Below, piece by piece: positions 1 to 8,381 of a DNA stretch of 64,000 bases. The stretch covers positions 62,001 through 126,000 of the forward strand of contig NZ_FZOT01000010.1 of NCBI RefSeq assembly GCF_900188095.1. The letters are read 5' to 3'. The notes below the pieces were generated by a model, which was not told where the DNA came from, searched no databases, and saw only the letters and a list, made by a program, of their open reading frames with translations. Both the position numbers and the translations under genes were made by a program. This DNA comes from Noviherbaspirillum humi (GTDB taxonomy: Bacteria > Pseudomonadota > Gammaproteobacteria > Burkholderiales > Burkholderiaceae_D). Position 1 is the stretch's first letter. Each line of letters starts with the position of its first letter.

Positions 1-1
1 C

Positions 2-286
2 TATGTCGGTCCGGAGGCCGACCTCGATGACTGGCGCCTGTCGCCGGCGCTGGCCAGCGATTTCCACAATCTGCCGCCGGCCCTGGTGCTCACCGCCGGC
101 TATGACCCGCTGCATGACGAGGGACGCGACTATGCCGACAAGCTGCACACCGCCGGCAACCGGGTCGAGTACGTGGACTATCCCGGCCAGATCCACGGCT
201 TCCTGCCGATGGGGCGGGTGATACGGCAGGCGAACGAGGCGGTGGCGGTATGCGCGCGGGCGCTGAGGGAAGCCGGCGGCGCATGA
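2..286 (+). CDS. alpha/beta hydrolase (HSL/Abhydrolase_3 family), C-terminal part
   Basis: Only the last 94 residues lie in the window; the reading frame is open from base 2. The stretch GYDPLHDEG carries the acid residue of the triad and IHGF carries the catalytic His, the arrangement seen in hormone-sensitive-lipase-type esterases that act on small esters. The nucleophile elbow and the oxyanion HGGG motif must lie upstream of the window. It ends in TGA with no visible terminator before the next gene. The family is clear but the substrate is unknown. Confidence 0.85.
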   Translation, partial: YVGPEADLDDWRLSPALASDFHNLPPALVLTAGYDPLHDEGRDYADKLHTAGNRVEYVDYPGQIHGFLPMGRVIRQANEAVAVCARALREAGGA

Positions 287-410
287 TCCTCTCGAACGCT
301 GGCAGCGCCATTTATCGAGCGTGGCGAGGCATCGAACGATCCCATGTTTCCGTTGTCTGATGGCATGAAGGCGCCGCTATCGTGGCGCCCTTTGTTTTTC
401 GCCCACATCG

Positions 411-1313
411 ATGATTGACAAAGCCTTATCTTCCCGCCTCTTGCAAAAAGCCCGGCGCCGCGCCGGCCGCCTCCTCACCCTCTTCAGCCTCGGTTCCCTG
501 CTCACCGCGGTCGGCTGCACCCAGCTGGCGCAGAAGGAGCGCGAACTCACCTTCCGCATCGAGCCCGGCACCGCCAGCTGGTATGCCGGCCTGCCGGAGG
601 GCGTGGCCGAATACCGGCTGCCGGTAGCGCACAAGGACAAGACCGAGCATGTGCATGCCTGGTGGTGGCCCTCGGAGCGGCGCAATGCGCCGGCGGTGCT
701 GTACCTGCACGGCGCGCGCTGGAACCTCACCGGCCAGCTGTTCCGCATCCAGCAACTGCATGACTTCGGCTTCTCGGTGCTGGCCATCGACTATCGCGGC
801 TTCGGCAAGAGCGATGGCGGCCTGCCGTCGGAGCAGACGGTATACGAGGATGCGCAGGTGGCCTGGGACAAGTTCACCACCCTGGTGCCGAATGCGGACA
901 AGCGCTTCATCTACGGCCATTCGCTCGGCGGCGCCATCGCCATCGACCTCGCCGCCCGGATCGCGAAAGGGGAAGACGAGCGCAAGGGCGGGGCGGCGGG
1001 CCTGATCGTGGAGTCCAGCTTCACTTCGCTGGCCGACATCGCGCGCTCCCTCACTTATCCCTGGCTGCCGCTGCAGCTGCTGATGTCGCAGAAATTCGCG
1101 TCGGTCGACAAGATCGCCAAGGTCAACCTGCCGGTGCTCATCGTGCACGGCACCGACGACCGCTACGTGCCCTCGCGCTTCAGCGAAGAACTGTATGCAG
1201 CGGCGCCGGACAAGAAGCGGCTGGTGCTGGTGGAGGGCGGCAGCCACAACAACAGCATGCGCCTCGGTGCGACGGCTTACCGCAAGGCGTTCAAGGAATT
1301 GTTCGGTTCCTGA
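411..1313 (+). CDS. alpha/beta hydrolase, probable exported lipoprotein
   Basis: This is a 300-residue serine hydrolase of the S33/BAAT-like type. The N-terminus is Arg-rich and then hydrophobic, ending in AVGC (Cys36), a weak lipobox that suggests membrane anchoring. The fold markers are in order: LYLHG oxyanion region near 97-101, YRGFGKSDG near 128-136, the nucleophile elbow GHSLGG (Ser171), the acid in HGTDD near 245 and a His in GGSHNNS near 279. No Shine-Dalgarno is obvious at the chosen ATG, so the start is uncertain by a few codons. The substrate cannot be read from the sequence. It appears to be monocistronic. Confidence 0.85.
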   Translation: MIDKALSSRLLQKARRRAGRLLTLFSLGSLLTAVGCTQLAQKERELTFRIEPGTASWYAGLPEGVAEYRLPVAHKDKTEHVHAWWWPSERRNAPAVLYLHGARWNLTGQLFRIQQLHDFGFSVLAIDYRGFGKSDGGLPSEQTVYEDAQVAWDKFTTLVPNADKRFIYGHSLGGAIAIDLAARIAKGEDERKGGAAGLIVESSFTSLADIARSLTYPWLPLQLLMSQKFASVDKIAKVNLPVLIVHGTDDRYVPSRFSEELYAAAPDKKRLVLVEGGSHNNSMRLGATAYRKAFKELFGS

Positions 1314-1381
1314 GGCGCCGTGCAAACCGGCCGTCAATGCTGATAAGCTGGCAAGCCACATCAACCGCAGGGAGCGCAGAC

Positions 1382-1867
1382 ATGGGCACGACGGAGAACA
1401 CGGCAGGCGAAGGGCAACGGGAACTGGTGCTGGAGCGCCTGATCGGCGCGCCGCCGGAAAAGCTGTTCCAGGCATGGACCGACCCGGCGCTGCTCAAGCA
1501 ATGGTTCGCGCCGCTGCCATGGATGGTGCCGCATGCGGAGCTTGATGTGCGCCCGGGCGGCGCCAGCCTGATCGTCATGCGCGGACCGGACGGCACCGAG
1601 TTTCCCAATCGGGGCGTCTATCTGGAGGTGGTGCCGAACCGGCGCCTGGTCATCACCGATGCCTACTCGAGCGCCTGGGAACCGTCGGCGAAGCCGTTCA
1701 TGACCGTCATCGTCAGCTTCGAGCCGGAAGGCGACAAGACACGCTATACCGCGCGCGTGCGGCACTGGAGCGCGGCGGACCGGGAAGCGCATGAGAAGAT
1801 GGGCTTCCACCAGGGCTGGGGGCAGTGCGCCGACCAGTTGACGGCATTGGTGACGGCGCAGTCTTGA
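1382..1867 (+). CDS. SRPBCC/AHSA1 (START-like) domain protein
   Basis: This 161-residue protein has the features of the activator-of-Hsp90-ATPase-homologue (AHSA1) branch of the SRPBCC ligand-binding fold: an N-terminal RLIGAPPEKLFQAWTDP helix region, WFAP, and a C-terminal HEKMGFHQGWGQCADQL helix. Bacterial members bind small hydrophobic ligands or have no known activity. The ATG at 1382 follows GGGAGCGCAGAC and is preferred over an in-frame ATG at 1337 that would add 15 residues unlike the family. It is convergent with the chemoreceptor on the other strand, 33 bp away. Confidence 0.85.
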   Translation: MGTTENTAGEGQRELVLERLIGAPPEKLFQAWTDPALLKQWFAPLPWMVPHAELDVRPGGASLIVMRGPDGTEFPNRGVYLEVVPNRRLVITDAYSSAWEPSAKPFMTVIVSFEPEGDKTRYTARVRHWSAADREAHEKMGFHQGWGQCADQLTALVTAQS

Positions 1868-1900
1868 GCGAGTGCCGCGGCGAGGCGGATGCCGGCCCGC

Positions 1901-3440
1901 TCAACTCGGCAGGTTGAATATCGACACGTCGTCCGCCAGCAGGCTTGCCTGCTGATGCAGCTCCATCGCCGCCGCTTCCGCTTCCCGGATCATCTCGGCG
2001 CCTTCCTGCGTCATTCTGCCCATCAGGCCGATGGCCTGGCCGACATCGCGGATGTCCTCCGCCTGTCTTTGCGTGGCGTCGGCAATCTGATCCACCAGCT
2101 CCCGGGACTCATGGATGGCGAAGAGAATCCTGCCCATGTTCTTTCCGGCTTCGTCGGCAAGCGTGGTTCCCGCCTTCACTTCGGCGTTGGCATGGACGAT
2201 CAGCTGCTTGATTTCCTTCGCGGCCACGGCGCTGCGCCAGGGCGCGGACTTCGGACGCGACCACGGCGAAGCTCCGCCCCTGCTCGCCGGCCCTGGCCGC
2301 TTCCACGGCGGCATTCAGGGCCAGGATGTTGGTCTGGAAGGCAATGCCATCGATGACGCTGGTGATGTCGTTGATCTTGCTCGAGCTGGCGTCGATGGAG
2401 CGCATGGTGGCGATGAACCGGGAAACCGATTGCTCGCCCCGGCTCACTTCCTCGCATGCGACGCCGGCCAGCCTGCTGGCCTGGGCGGCGCCTTCCGCAT
2501 TCCGGCCGACGGAGGCCAGCAACTGTGTCGTCGACGCCGTGGTGCGGGCAAGGTGCTGTTCGTGTTCCAGGCTGCGCTCGGCAATGCGGCTGTTGGCGGC
2601 AACGATTACATTGGACCGGGTTGCCACGATTTCTGCCGCCTGGCGGATGCCGGTGACGATTCTGGCGAGCTGCAGCCGCATCCCGTTCATCGCGAACACC
2701 AGGCTGCGCTTGTCCTCCGGCGCCACGGAAACCTGCGCCGCCAGATTTCCCGCGCTGATCTTGCGCGCCAGCTCGGCGGATTCGGACGGCTCCGCGCCCA
2801 ATTCCCGGTACAGGCTGCGCACCACGATGATTCCCGTGACCAGACACGCCGTGGCAGTGGCCAGCGCCAGGGCGGCGATGGCGGACTTGGCGAAGCCGGA
2901 TTGCCGGATGACGCCGTCGTATTCGCGCCTGGCCGCCACTTCCTGCAGATCGGCCAGTTCCGACAAGGCTTTTTCCCACACGGCCATCAGCGGCACGACC
3001 TTCGTTCGCAGCAGCTGGCTGGCGTCATCGAGCATCAGGTTGTCGAGCGCATCCATCGTCGGTTTCAAACCCTGGACCACCAGTGCCTTGTGGGCAGCGG
3101 CCAGCTTTTCCAAGCGTTGTTTTTCCCGATCGTCCAGCAGGCTGAAGAGCGGGTCGCTCAGGGCGCTATCCGCCCCGGCGGTGGCCGCCCTGGCCTTGTC
3201 GACCTCGCTCTTCAGTACCTCGGGCGCGGGATTGAGCAGCGCGGTGGCAAGCGCCAGATGGCTGCGCTCGCCCAGCCGGCCGAAGGCATTCAGCTTCGCC
3301 ACCGTTTGCAGGCGCTGCTCGTAGACGTTCTTGATGCCTCGGTTGGCTTGGTCCATGCCGTAGACGCCGAGCAGGCCCATGGCGACGCTGAATGACAAGA
3401 GAAGTAAAAATGCGCAGACAAGACGGGTCTTGATTCGCAT
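1901..3440 (-). pseudogene. methyl-accepting chemotaxis protein, broken by a frameshift
   Basis: The start at 3440 gives an N-terminal membrane helix, a periplasmic 4-helix sensor (residues about 35-185), a second membrane helix, a HAMP segment and the MCP signalling domain with the hairpin tip [23 protein letters not shown]. The frame is lost just after EVRALAQR (near 2229-2240). The rest of the signalling domain ([11 protein letters not shown] to the end at 1901) continues in another frame. Compared with the intact receptor at 6483-8069, which reads [11 protein letters not shown], exactly 5 nt are missing: one CAGCG unit where two would restore the frame. As written the product lacks the C-terminal half of its cytoplasmic antiparallel coiled coil. 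This is either a real slippage mutation or a consensus error. Confidence 0.85.
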
Positions 3441-3893
3441 GCATGGGCTCCGGGAATGGGTTGCGGATCGAACTACTGGATGGCCGTAATTCGATGAGCC
3501 ATGGCCACTCAATGGATATCGGTTGCAGCGGAGCGGAAAAGAGATGCCGTTTGGCAGATTGCGAATGGGCGAATTATCTGCTTGCGAAGAAGGTTGCTGG
3601 TGAAGACTTGCGACTTGACCGGACGGAGCGCTGGGTCGGCGTAGCCGGCGAGCGAATGCCAAGTGGCTGTTCAACGCCATGACGGCTTCAACCTTGATAC
3701 GCCAGCCTGCCTGCGCAAATGCTGGCTTGAAATGACGGCAAAGCTGTCTGGTCCGGTCGTCGTTCGCCAAGAGACGGGAAGCTCGGAATAGCTCGTTCAA
3801 AAACAAAAAGCCCGGTTCCCGAACGTGCATCGGGAACCGGGCTGAATGTATCGACGAGCGCGTCCGAATCAGGCGCTGGCGATGGCCGAATCC
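3441..3893. other. intergenic region, 453 bp
   Basis: No credible gene is seen. The right part holds the terminator at 3809-3843. The rest must contain the promoter of the leftward chemoreceptor, but no clear sigma-70 or sigma-28 box could be fixed. Confidence 0.5.
3809..3843 (-). terminator. intrinsic terminator of the glycine-zipper gene
   Basis: This is a perfect 14-bp inverted repeat (3809-3822 with 3830-3843) around a 7-nt loop. Read leftward it is followed by TTTTTGTTTTTG. It lies 50 bp beyond the stop of the leftward gene 3894-4418. Confidence 0.9.
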
Positions 3894-4418
3894 TCAGTCA
3901 TCGAAATGATGGTGCTTCCAGTGTCCATGCCCGCGCCCCGGATGCGGGCGGTACGGTTCGCCCGGATAGATCACGCGCTGCTCGACCACCGTAGCCGGCG
4001 GCAGCAGGTACACCGGCGCCGGGCCGACTGCCGGGGGCAGCATCACCAATTGTGCCGGCACCTGCACCTGAACCGGCGCCTGAACTGGCACCCGCACCTG
4101 TTCCATCACCGTGCGGCAGCGGCGCACCGTCTGCATCTGCGCCGTGGTGGCGGACATGCGGTCGCCGACCACCGCGCCGGTGGCGGCGCCGACGGCGGTG
4201 GCCACGGTGCGGCCATTGCCCTGCCCGATCTGGTTGCCGAGGATGCCGCCGGCAAGGCCGCCGACGATCGCGCCGCCGATGCCCGCCGACGCCTGCACCG
4301 GCACCTGCTCGTTCCAGCATTGCTGGCGCGGCTGTTCGATGATCTGGTAAGTTTGGGCGCTTGCCATCCATGGCGTGGCGCTCAATGCAAGCATGAGCGC
4401 GGCGGTTGCAATCTTCAT
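3894..4418 (-). CDS. glycine-zipper envelope protein
   Basis: This 174-residue exported protein has a cleavable signal peptide (MKIATAALMLALSA...ASA). Residues about 45-90 form a glycine-zipper (GIGGAIVGGLAGGILGNQIG, then AVGAATGAVVGD), as in the SlyB/RcnB-like 17-kDa surface antigens. The C-terminal third is rich in Val/Pro/Gln (VPVQAPVQVQVPAQ) and ends in a His/Arg/Gly tail (GRGHGHWKHHHFDD) that could bind metal. Start 4418 has GGGAG at good distance; a longer in-frame start at 4499 has none. The likely place is the periplasm or outer membrane; the function is unknown. Confidence 0.8.
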   Translation of the reverse strand: MKIATAALMLALSATPWMASAQTYQIIEQPRQQCWNEQVPVQASAGIGGAIVGGLAGGILGNQIGQGNGRTVATAVGAATGAVVGDRMSATTAQMQTVRRCRTVMEQVRVPVQAPVQVQVPAQLVMLPPAVGPAPVYLLPPATVVEQRVIYPGEPYRPHPGRGHGHWKHHHFDD

Positions 4419-4652
4419 ATTTCTCCCTGTACGGCGGTCGGTGGTGCGGACTGCGATGCCGGCTTGGCGGCACACGCTTCGCATCATAACGGCAGGCATG
4501 CTGGCCGGGTGGCAATAATCCGGTTTCTGCCGTAACAGGTTGTAAGCGGGCGACTAATCGCGGCCTGTTCGTGATCAAGCAGACAAGAATCGCGCCGGAA
4601 CGGCGAAGGCCCGCCGATCATCTAATGACTAAAACGACAATCAGGAGACGCC

Positions 4653-5366
4653 ATGCCCTTCACCCAGCAAGCCCCGGACTTCAGCCGGCTTCCGGATGCC
4701 GAACTCGTGCCGCATATCCGTGCCGGCGCCAGCCAGGCGTTCATGGTGCTGATGCGGCGCCACAACCGCCAGCTGTTCCGGGTCGTGCGCAGCATCCTGC
4801 GCGACGACGTCGAGGCCGAGGAGGCGCTGCAGGAGGCCTATCTGCAGGCTTACCGCAAGCTGGATCAGTTCCGCGGCGAGTCGGCCCTGTCCACCTGGCT
4901 GACGCGCATCGCCATCAACGAAGCCTACATGCGGCAGCGCCGGTCGACGCGCCAGGCCGAGATCGTCCAGCTGGGATCGGACATCGATCCGGCCTGGGAG
5001 GAAACGGCCCGGGCGGAACCTGCCATGAGCGATGCCGCCGGTTCGCCGGAGCAGCACGCCATGCGGACGGAGGCGCGCCGCCTGCTGGAGGCGAAGATCG
5101 ACGCGCTGCCGCAAGCCTTCCGCACCGTATTCGTGCTGCGCGCCGTCGAAGAAATGCCGGTCGAGGAAGTGGCGGCGCTGCTGGGCATGCCGGAAGCCAC
5201 CGTGCGCACCCGTTATTTCCGCGCCCGCAGCATGCTGCGCGAAGCGCTGGCGCGCGAGCTCGACATCGCCTTCGAGGGCGCTTTCGGCTTCGACGGCGAG
5301 CGCTGCGACCGCATCGTCGCCAGCGTGTGCAGCCGGCTGCCGACGGTGCAAGATGAAGCGCAGTGA
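4653..5366 (+). CDS. ECF-type RNA polymerase sigma factor
   Basis: This is a 237-residue group IV sigma factor. Region 2 covers about residues 20-95 (DDVEAEEALQEAYLQAYRKL, then STWLTRIAINE, the -10 recognition helix). Region 4 covers about 140-200 (LPQAFRTVFVLRAVEEM, then the HTH VEEVAALLGMPEATVRTR). It has about 35 residues beyond region 4, with Cys218 and Cys226 in CDRIVASVC, a possible redox or metal sensing tail. The start follows AGGAGACGCC. No zinc-finger anti-sigma gene is adjacent; instead it is followed, 32 bp on, by a DUF4142 gene and a cupredoxin gene that form a probable operon with it. Confidence 0.92.
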   Translation: MPFTQQAPDFSRLPDAELVPHIRAGASQAFMVLMRRHNRQLFRVVRSILRDDVEAEEALQEAYLQAYRKLDQFRGESALSTWLTRIAINEAYMRQRRSTRQAEIVQLGSDIDPAWEETARAEPAMSDAAGSPEQHAMRTEARRLLEAKIDALPQAFRTVFVLRAVEEMPVEEVAALLGMPEATVRTRYFRARSMLREALARELDIAFEGAFGFDGERCDRIVASVCSRLPTVQDEAQ

Positions 5367-5398
5367 TTCCGGAATCAAACCCTGAAAGGAGACATGCC

Positions 5399-5923
5399 AT
5401 GAAGCACACCGCAGCAATACTTCTCCTCGGCCTCGGCGCCCTCGCTTCCCTGCCGGCGCAGGCGCAGTCCGCCGCGCCGAACGACGCGCAGATCGCCGCC
5501 ATCGTGGTGGCCGCCAATACCGTCGACATCAATGCCGGCAAGCTGGCCGAGTCCAAGTCGAAGAACAAGGAGGTGCAAGCCTTTGCCAAGCAGATGGTGA
5601 CCGACCATAGCGCGGTCAACAAGCAGGCGACCGATCTGGTGAAGAAGCTCAAGGTGAAGCCGGAGGAAAACCCGACCAGCAAGGGCCTGAAGGAGGATGG
5701 CGATGCGACGCTGCAAAAGCTGAAGAAGCTGGATGGCGCCGCCTTCGACAAGGCCTACATCGACAATGAGGTCACCTATCACCAGACCGTGCTGGACGCG
5801 GTCGACAAGACCCTGATCCCGAGCGCCAAGAACGACGAGCTGAAGGCCACGCTGGTCAAGGTCCGTCCGGCCTTCGTCGCCCACCTGGAGCATGCCAGGC
5901 ACATCCAGGCTACCTTCAAATAA
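5399..5923 (+). CDS. DUF4142 exported ferritin-like protein
   Basis: This 174-residue protein has a signal peptide (MKHTAAILLLGLGALASLPAQAQ) and a helical DUF4142 domain: IVVAANTVDINAGKLAESKS, FAKQMVTDHSAVNKQA, then a central YIDNEVTYHQTVLD and a final HLEHARHIQ. The family is a four-helix, ferritin-like bundle of unproven function, common in soil bacteria and often beside stress sigma factors. Start 5399 has AAAGGAGACATGCC; a longer in-frame start inside the sigma gene is less likely. It sits between the ECF sigma and a copper-protein gene, which suggests a shared envelope stress response. Confidence 0.9.
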   Translation: MKHTAAILLLGLGALASLPAQAQSAAPNDAQIAAIVVAANTVDINAGKLAESKSKNKEVQAFAKQMVTDHSAVNKQATDLVKKLKVKPEENPTSKGLKEDGDATLQKLKKLDGAAFDKAYIDNEVTYHQTVLDAVDKTLIPSAKNDELKATLVKVRPAFVAHLEHARHIQATFK

Positions 5924-5934
5924 GGGAGATGGGC

Positions 5935-6285
5935 ATGCGCCGCCTGCTTGCGCGCTGCAAGCCCCGATGGTCGACCTGCCTGGCTGCGGTGTTGCTCGCC
6001 GTTGTCGGCAGTCCCGATTCGGTGGCGGCCGGCAAGACGCACACGGTGGTCATTGAAGGCATGGCCTTCCATCCGCAGACGCTGGAGGCGCAAGCCGGCG
6101 ATACGGTGGTCTGGATCAACCGGGACATCGTGCCGCACACGGTGACGGCGGCTTCGCCGAAATTCGACTCGGGCGAAATCGCCGCCGGACGATCATGGTC
6201 GCGCCGGTTCACCTCAGCGGGGAAGGTGTCGTATTACTGTGCCTACCATCCAGTGATGAAGGCGGATGTCGCGGTCGGCAGGTGA
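5935..6285 (+). CDS. small exported cupredoxin (plastocyanin/azurin-like)
   Basis: This is a 116-residue secreted blue-copper-type protein. After a signal peptide (about 1-32) it has the beta-barrel signature: His68 in PHTVT, Cys102 and His105 in YYCAYHP, and Met108, the full type-1 copper ligand set. Such proteins carry single electrons in the periplasm. GGGAG directly abuts an ATG at 5929, so the ATG two codons later at 5935, with 6-nt spacing, is the better start. It is the last gene of the sigma-DUF4142-cupredoxin run, 11 bp after DUF4142. A large inverted repeat follows at 6340. Confidence 0.88.
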   Translation: MRRLLARCKPRWSTCLAAVLLAVVGSPDSVAAGKTHTVVIEGMAFHPQTLEAQAGDTVVWINRDIVPHTVTAASPKFDSGEIAAGRSWSRRFTSAGKVSYYCAYHPVMKADVAVGR

Positions 6286-6339
6286 GGCGTGTGTCGGCTC
6301 GCCTTCGGACGGGCAGCAACGAGAGCGTTGGTAAGTGTT

Positions 6340-6395
6340 GGCGGACGCGCGTGAGAAGGCCGGGCCGCGTCCTGGCCTTCTCACGCGCGTCCGCC
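6340..6395. repeat. 22-bp perfect inverted repeat between convergent genes
   Basis: Arms 6340-6361 and 6374-6395 are exact reverse complements around a 12-nt loop. The stem is very GC-rich and neither strand has a following T-run. It lies between the convergent cupredoxin and chemoreceptor genes and may stop transcription in both directions. Other interpretations are a cruciform or a protein-binding palindrome. Confidence 0.7.
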
Positions 6396-6482
6396 GTCAG
6401 GACGGCGAGGCCGCGTCGGATGCCTGCCCGACATCGGCTTGCCGCAGAGGAACCGATATGAACTGGCACCGGCCAGCACGGC

Positions 6483-8069
6483 TTAGGCGGGCAGCGCCAG
6501 CGATTCAGACGCGGTTTTTCCTGACTCGGCCAGCTTGAATCTGCTGACCGCCGCATTCATCCTGCGGGCCTGCTCTTCCAGCGAACCGGCCGCCGCCGCC
6601 GCTTCCTCCACCAGGGCGGCATTGCGCTGCGTGACCTGGTCCATTTCTCCCACCGCCTGGTTGATCTGCTCGACGCCCCGGTGCTGTTCTTCGCTGGACC
6701 GCACGATTTCATCGATGAAGCCGTTGACGCGGTTGAAGCTCTCCATGATGTCGTTCATGGTGGTTCCGGTCTGGCTGACCAGGGCGGTGCCTGTCTGCAC
6801 CCGGTCGGTCGAAGTCGCGATCAGGCCTTTTATCTCCCGCGCAGCCCCGGCCGAGCGTTGCGCAAGACTGCGCACTTCGGCGGCAACCACCGCGAATCCC
6901 CTGCCGTTTTCTCCGGCACGGGCTGCCTCAACGGCGGCATTCAACGCCAGCAGATTGGTTTGAAACGCGATGCCATCGATGACGCCGGTGATGTCGGCGA
7001 TCTGCCTGGCGGATTCGTCGATTCGTTTCATGGTATCGATCACCTGGGCAATGAGATGGCCGCCTTGCGACGCAACCTTCGCCGCATTCGACGCCAGCGT
7101 ATTGGCCTGGCGCGCGACATCCGTGCTCTGCCTCGCGGTGGCCGTCATTTCCTCGACCGAAGCCGCCGTCTGCTGCAGGGAGCCGGCTTGCTGCTCGGTG
7201 CGCGCCGAGAGGTCCAGATTGCCGGCTGCGATCTGCGCCGACGCCGTGGCGATGTGCCCGGTGGAAGAGCGCACCTGCCCGACGATATCGTTCAGGCTGC
7301 GATTCATCGCTTGCAGCGCGTGGAGCAGCTCCCCGGTCTCGTCACGGGAAGCAACCGATATTTCGAGCGAAAGGTCTCCGGCAGCCACCGTCTTGGCAAC
7401 GCTGACGGCATCGCCGAGCGGCCTGGTGATGCTCCGGGTGAGCCGCAGGACGAACAGGGCGCCGATGACCATGGCCGCCAGGCCGAGTGCCACCAGCTGG
7501 TTGCGGCTGGACCGGTAGATGTCGTTGATTTCCTGTCCGGCGGCGTCGATGCTGGCGCGCTGCATCCCCTGGAACTTCTCCACCAGGTCCTGATAGGCTT
7601 TCAGGTTCGGCAGGAACGATTGCTCGAAGATCCGGGCGGCCTCCTCCGTTCTTCCTTCCGCCTTGGCCTTGAACAGCGCATCCTTCGCGCTGATCGAGAT
7701 CTTCTGCCTCTCGCCAATCTCCCGGTACATCGCCCTTTCTTCTTCGGTCGCCAGAAGCTTCTCGATTCCCTGCTTCAGCTCGAACGACGATTTCGTGGCG
7801 ACGGCCGAGTCGGCGCTGAAAAATTCGGCGAGCGATGTGTCCGTGCTCTTCGCCACGGCCATGGTGCGCCGCGCTCCGCTGTAAATGAAGCGGTACCAGT
7901 CGCTGACCATCCTTTCCTTCGCCAGGGGCCTCTCCACCGTGCTGCGCACCGCTTCAGCCACCGTCGACAGGCGCCAGATCGCGATGCCGGTGATCACAGT
8001 CATGAGAAGCAGGACGACGGCAAAACCCAAGCCCAGACGAGTACCAATTTTCAGATCCGAGAACCGCAT
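6483..8069 (-). CDS. methyl-accepting chemotaxis protein
   Basis: This 528-residue chemoreceptor has TM1 (about 12-32), a 4-helix periplasmic MCP ligand-binding domain (about 35-190), TM2 (about 193-212), HAMP (about 213-266), then the signalling domain. The hairpin tip is [19 protein letters not shown], and methylation helices flank it. No CheR/CheB-tethering pentapeptide (NWETF type) ends the protein; it closes with SLALPA. Start 8069 gives the expected [16 protein letters not shown] beginning but has no clear Shine-Dalgarno. The ligand is unknown. No other chemotaxis genes are in the window. Confidence 0.93.
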   Translation of the reverse strand: MRFSDLKIGTRLGLGFAVVLLLMTVITGIAIWRLSTVAEAVRSTVERPLAKERMVSDWYRFIYSGARRTMAVAKSTDTSLAEFFSADSAVATKSSFELKQGIEKLLATEEERAMYREIGERQKISISAKDALFKAKAEGRTEEAARIFEQSFLPNLKAYQDLVEKFQGMQRASIDAAGQEINDIYRSSRNQLVALGLAAMVIGALFVLRLTRSITRPLGDAVSVAKTVAAGDLSLEISVASRDETGELLHALQAMNRSLNDIVGQVRSSTGHIATASAQIAAGNLDLSARTEQQAGSLQQTAASVEEMTATARQSTDVARQANTLASNAAKVASQGGHLIAQVIDTMKRIDESARQIADITGVIDGIAFQTNLLALNAAVEAARAGENGRGFAVVAAEVRSLAQRSAGAAREIKGLIATSTDRVQTGTALVSQTGTTMNDIMESFNRVNGFIDEIVRSSEEQHRGVEQINQAVGEMDQVTQRNAALVEEAAAAAGSLEEQARRMNAAVSRFKLAESGKTASESLALPA

Positions 8070-8381
8070 GATTGCAAACGTGATGTAAGAGGACGTATGA
8101 GAAAACGCGCCAGGCCGCATGGAGGTTCTTCCGCCATCCGCGGCCGCGGCCCGGCGTGCTGCCATAAAAATCCCGGCACGGCGTGACCGTGCCGGGCAAG
8201 CCACCCGTCATGGGTGGAGGAGACACCGTTGAGGCGCGTGGGCCGGGGAGGGCGGCGCTGCACCGTCAGGCGTGCGCATGCGCCGCGGCATCCCGTCCGC
8301 CAGCGCGCTTGCGCGGTGCTATCGTGCCGCCGGTCTTGAGCAGGAACACCGCCCCGCCTTCGCCGGTTTGGGCTTTCGGTT
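8070..8381. other. intergenic region, 312 bp
   Basis: No gene is supported. It holds the terminator at 8163-8196 for the leftward dehydrogenase gene and the promoter region of the chemoreceptor, which could not be pinned down. Confidence 0.5.
8163..8196 (-). terminator. intrinsic terminator of the glucarate cluster
   Basis: A 10-bp perfect stem (8172-8181 with 8187-8196) with loop CGTGA. Read leftward it is followed by ATTTTTAT. It lies about 185 bp past the stop of the semialdehyde dehydrogenase gene. Confidence 0.85.
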
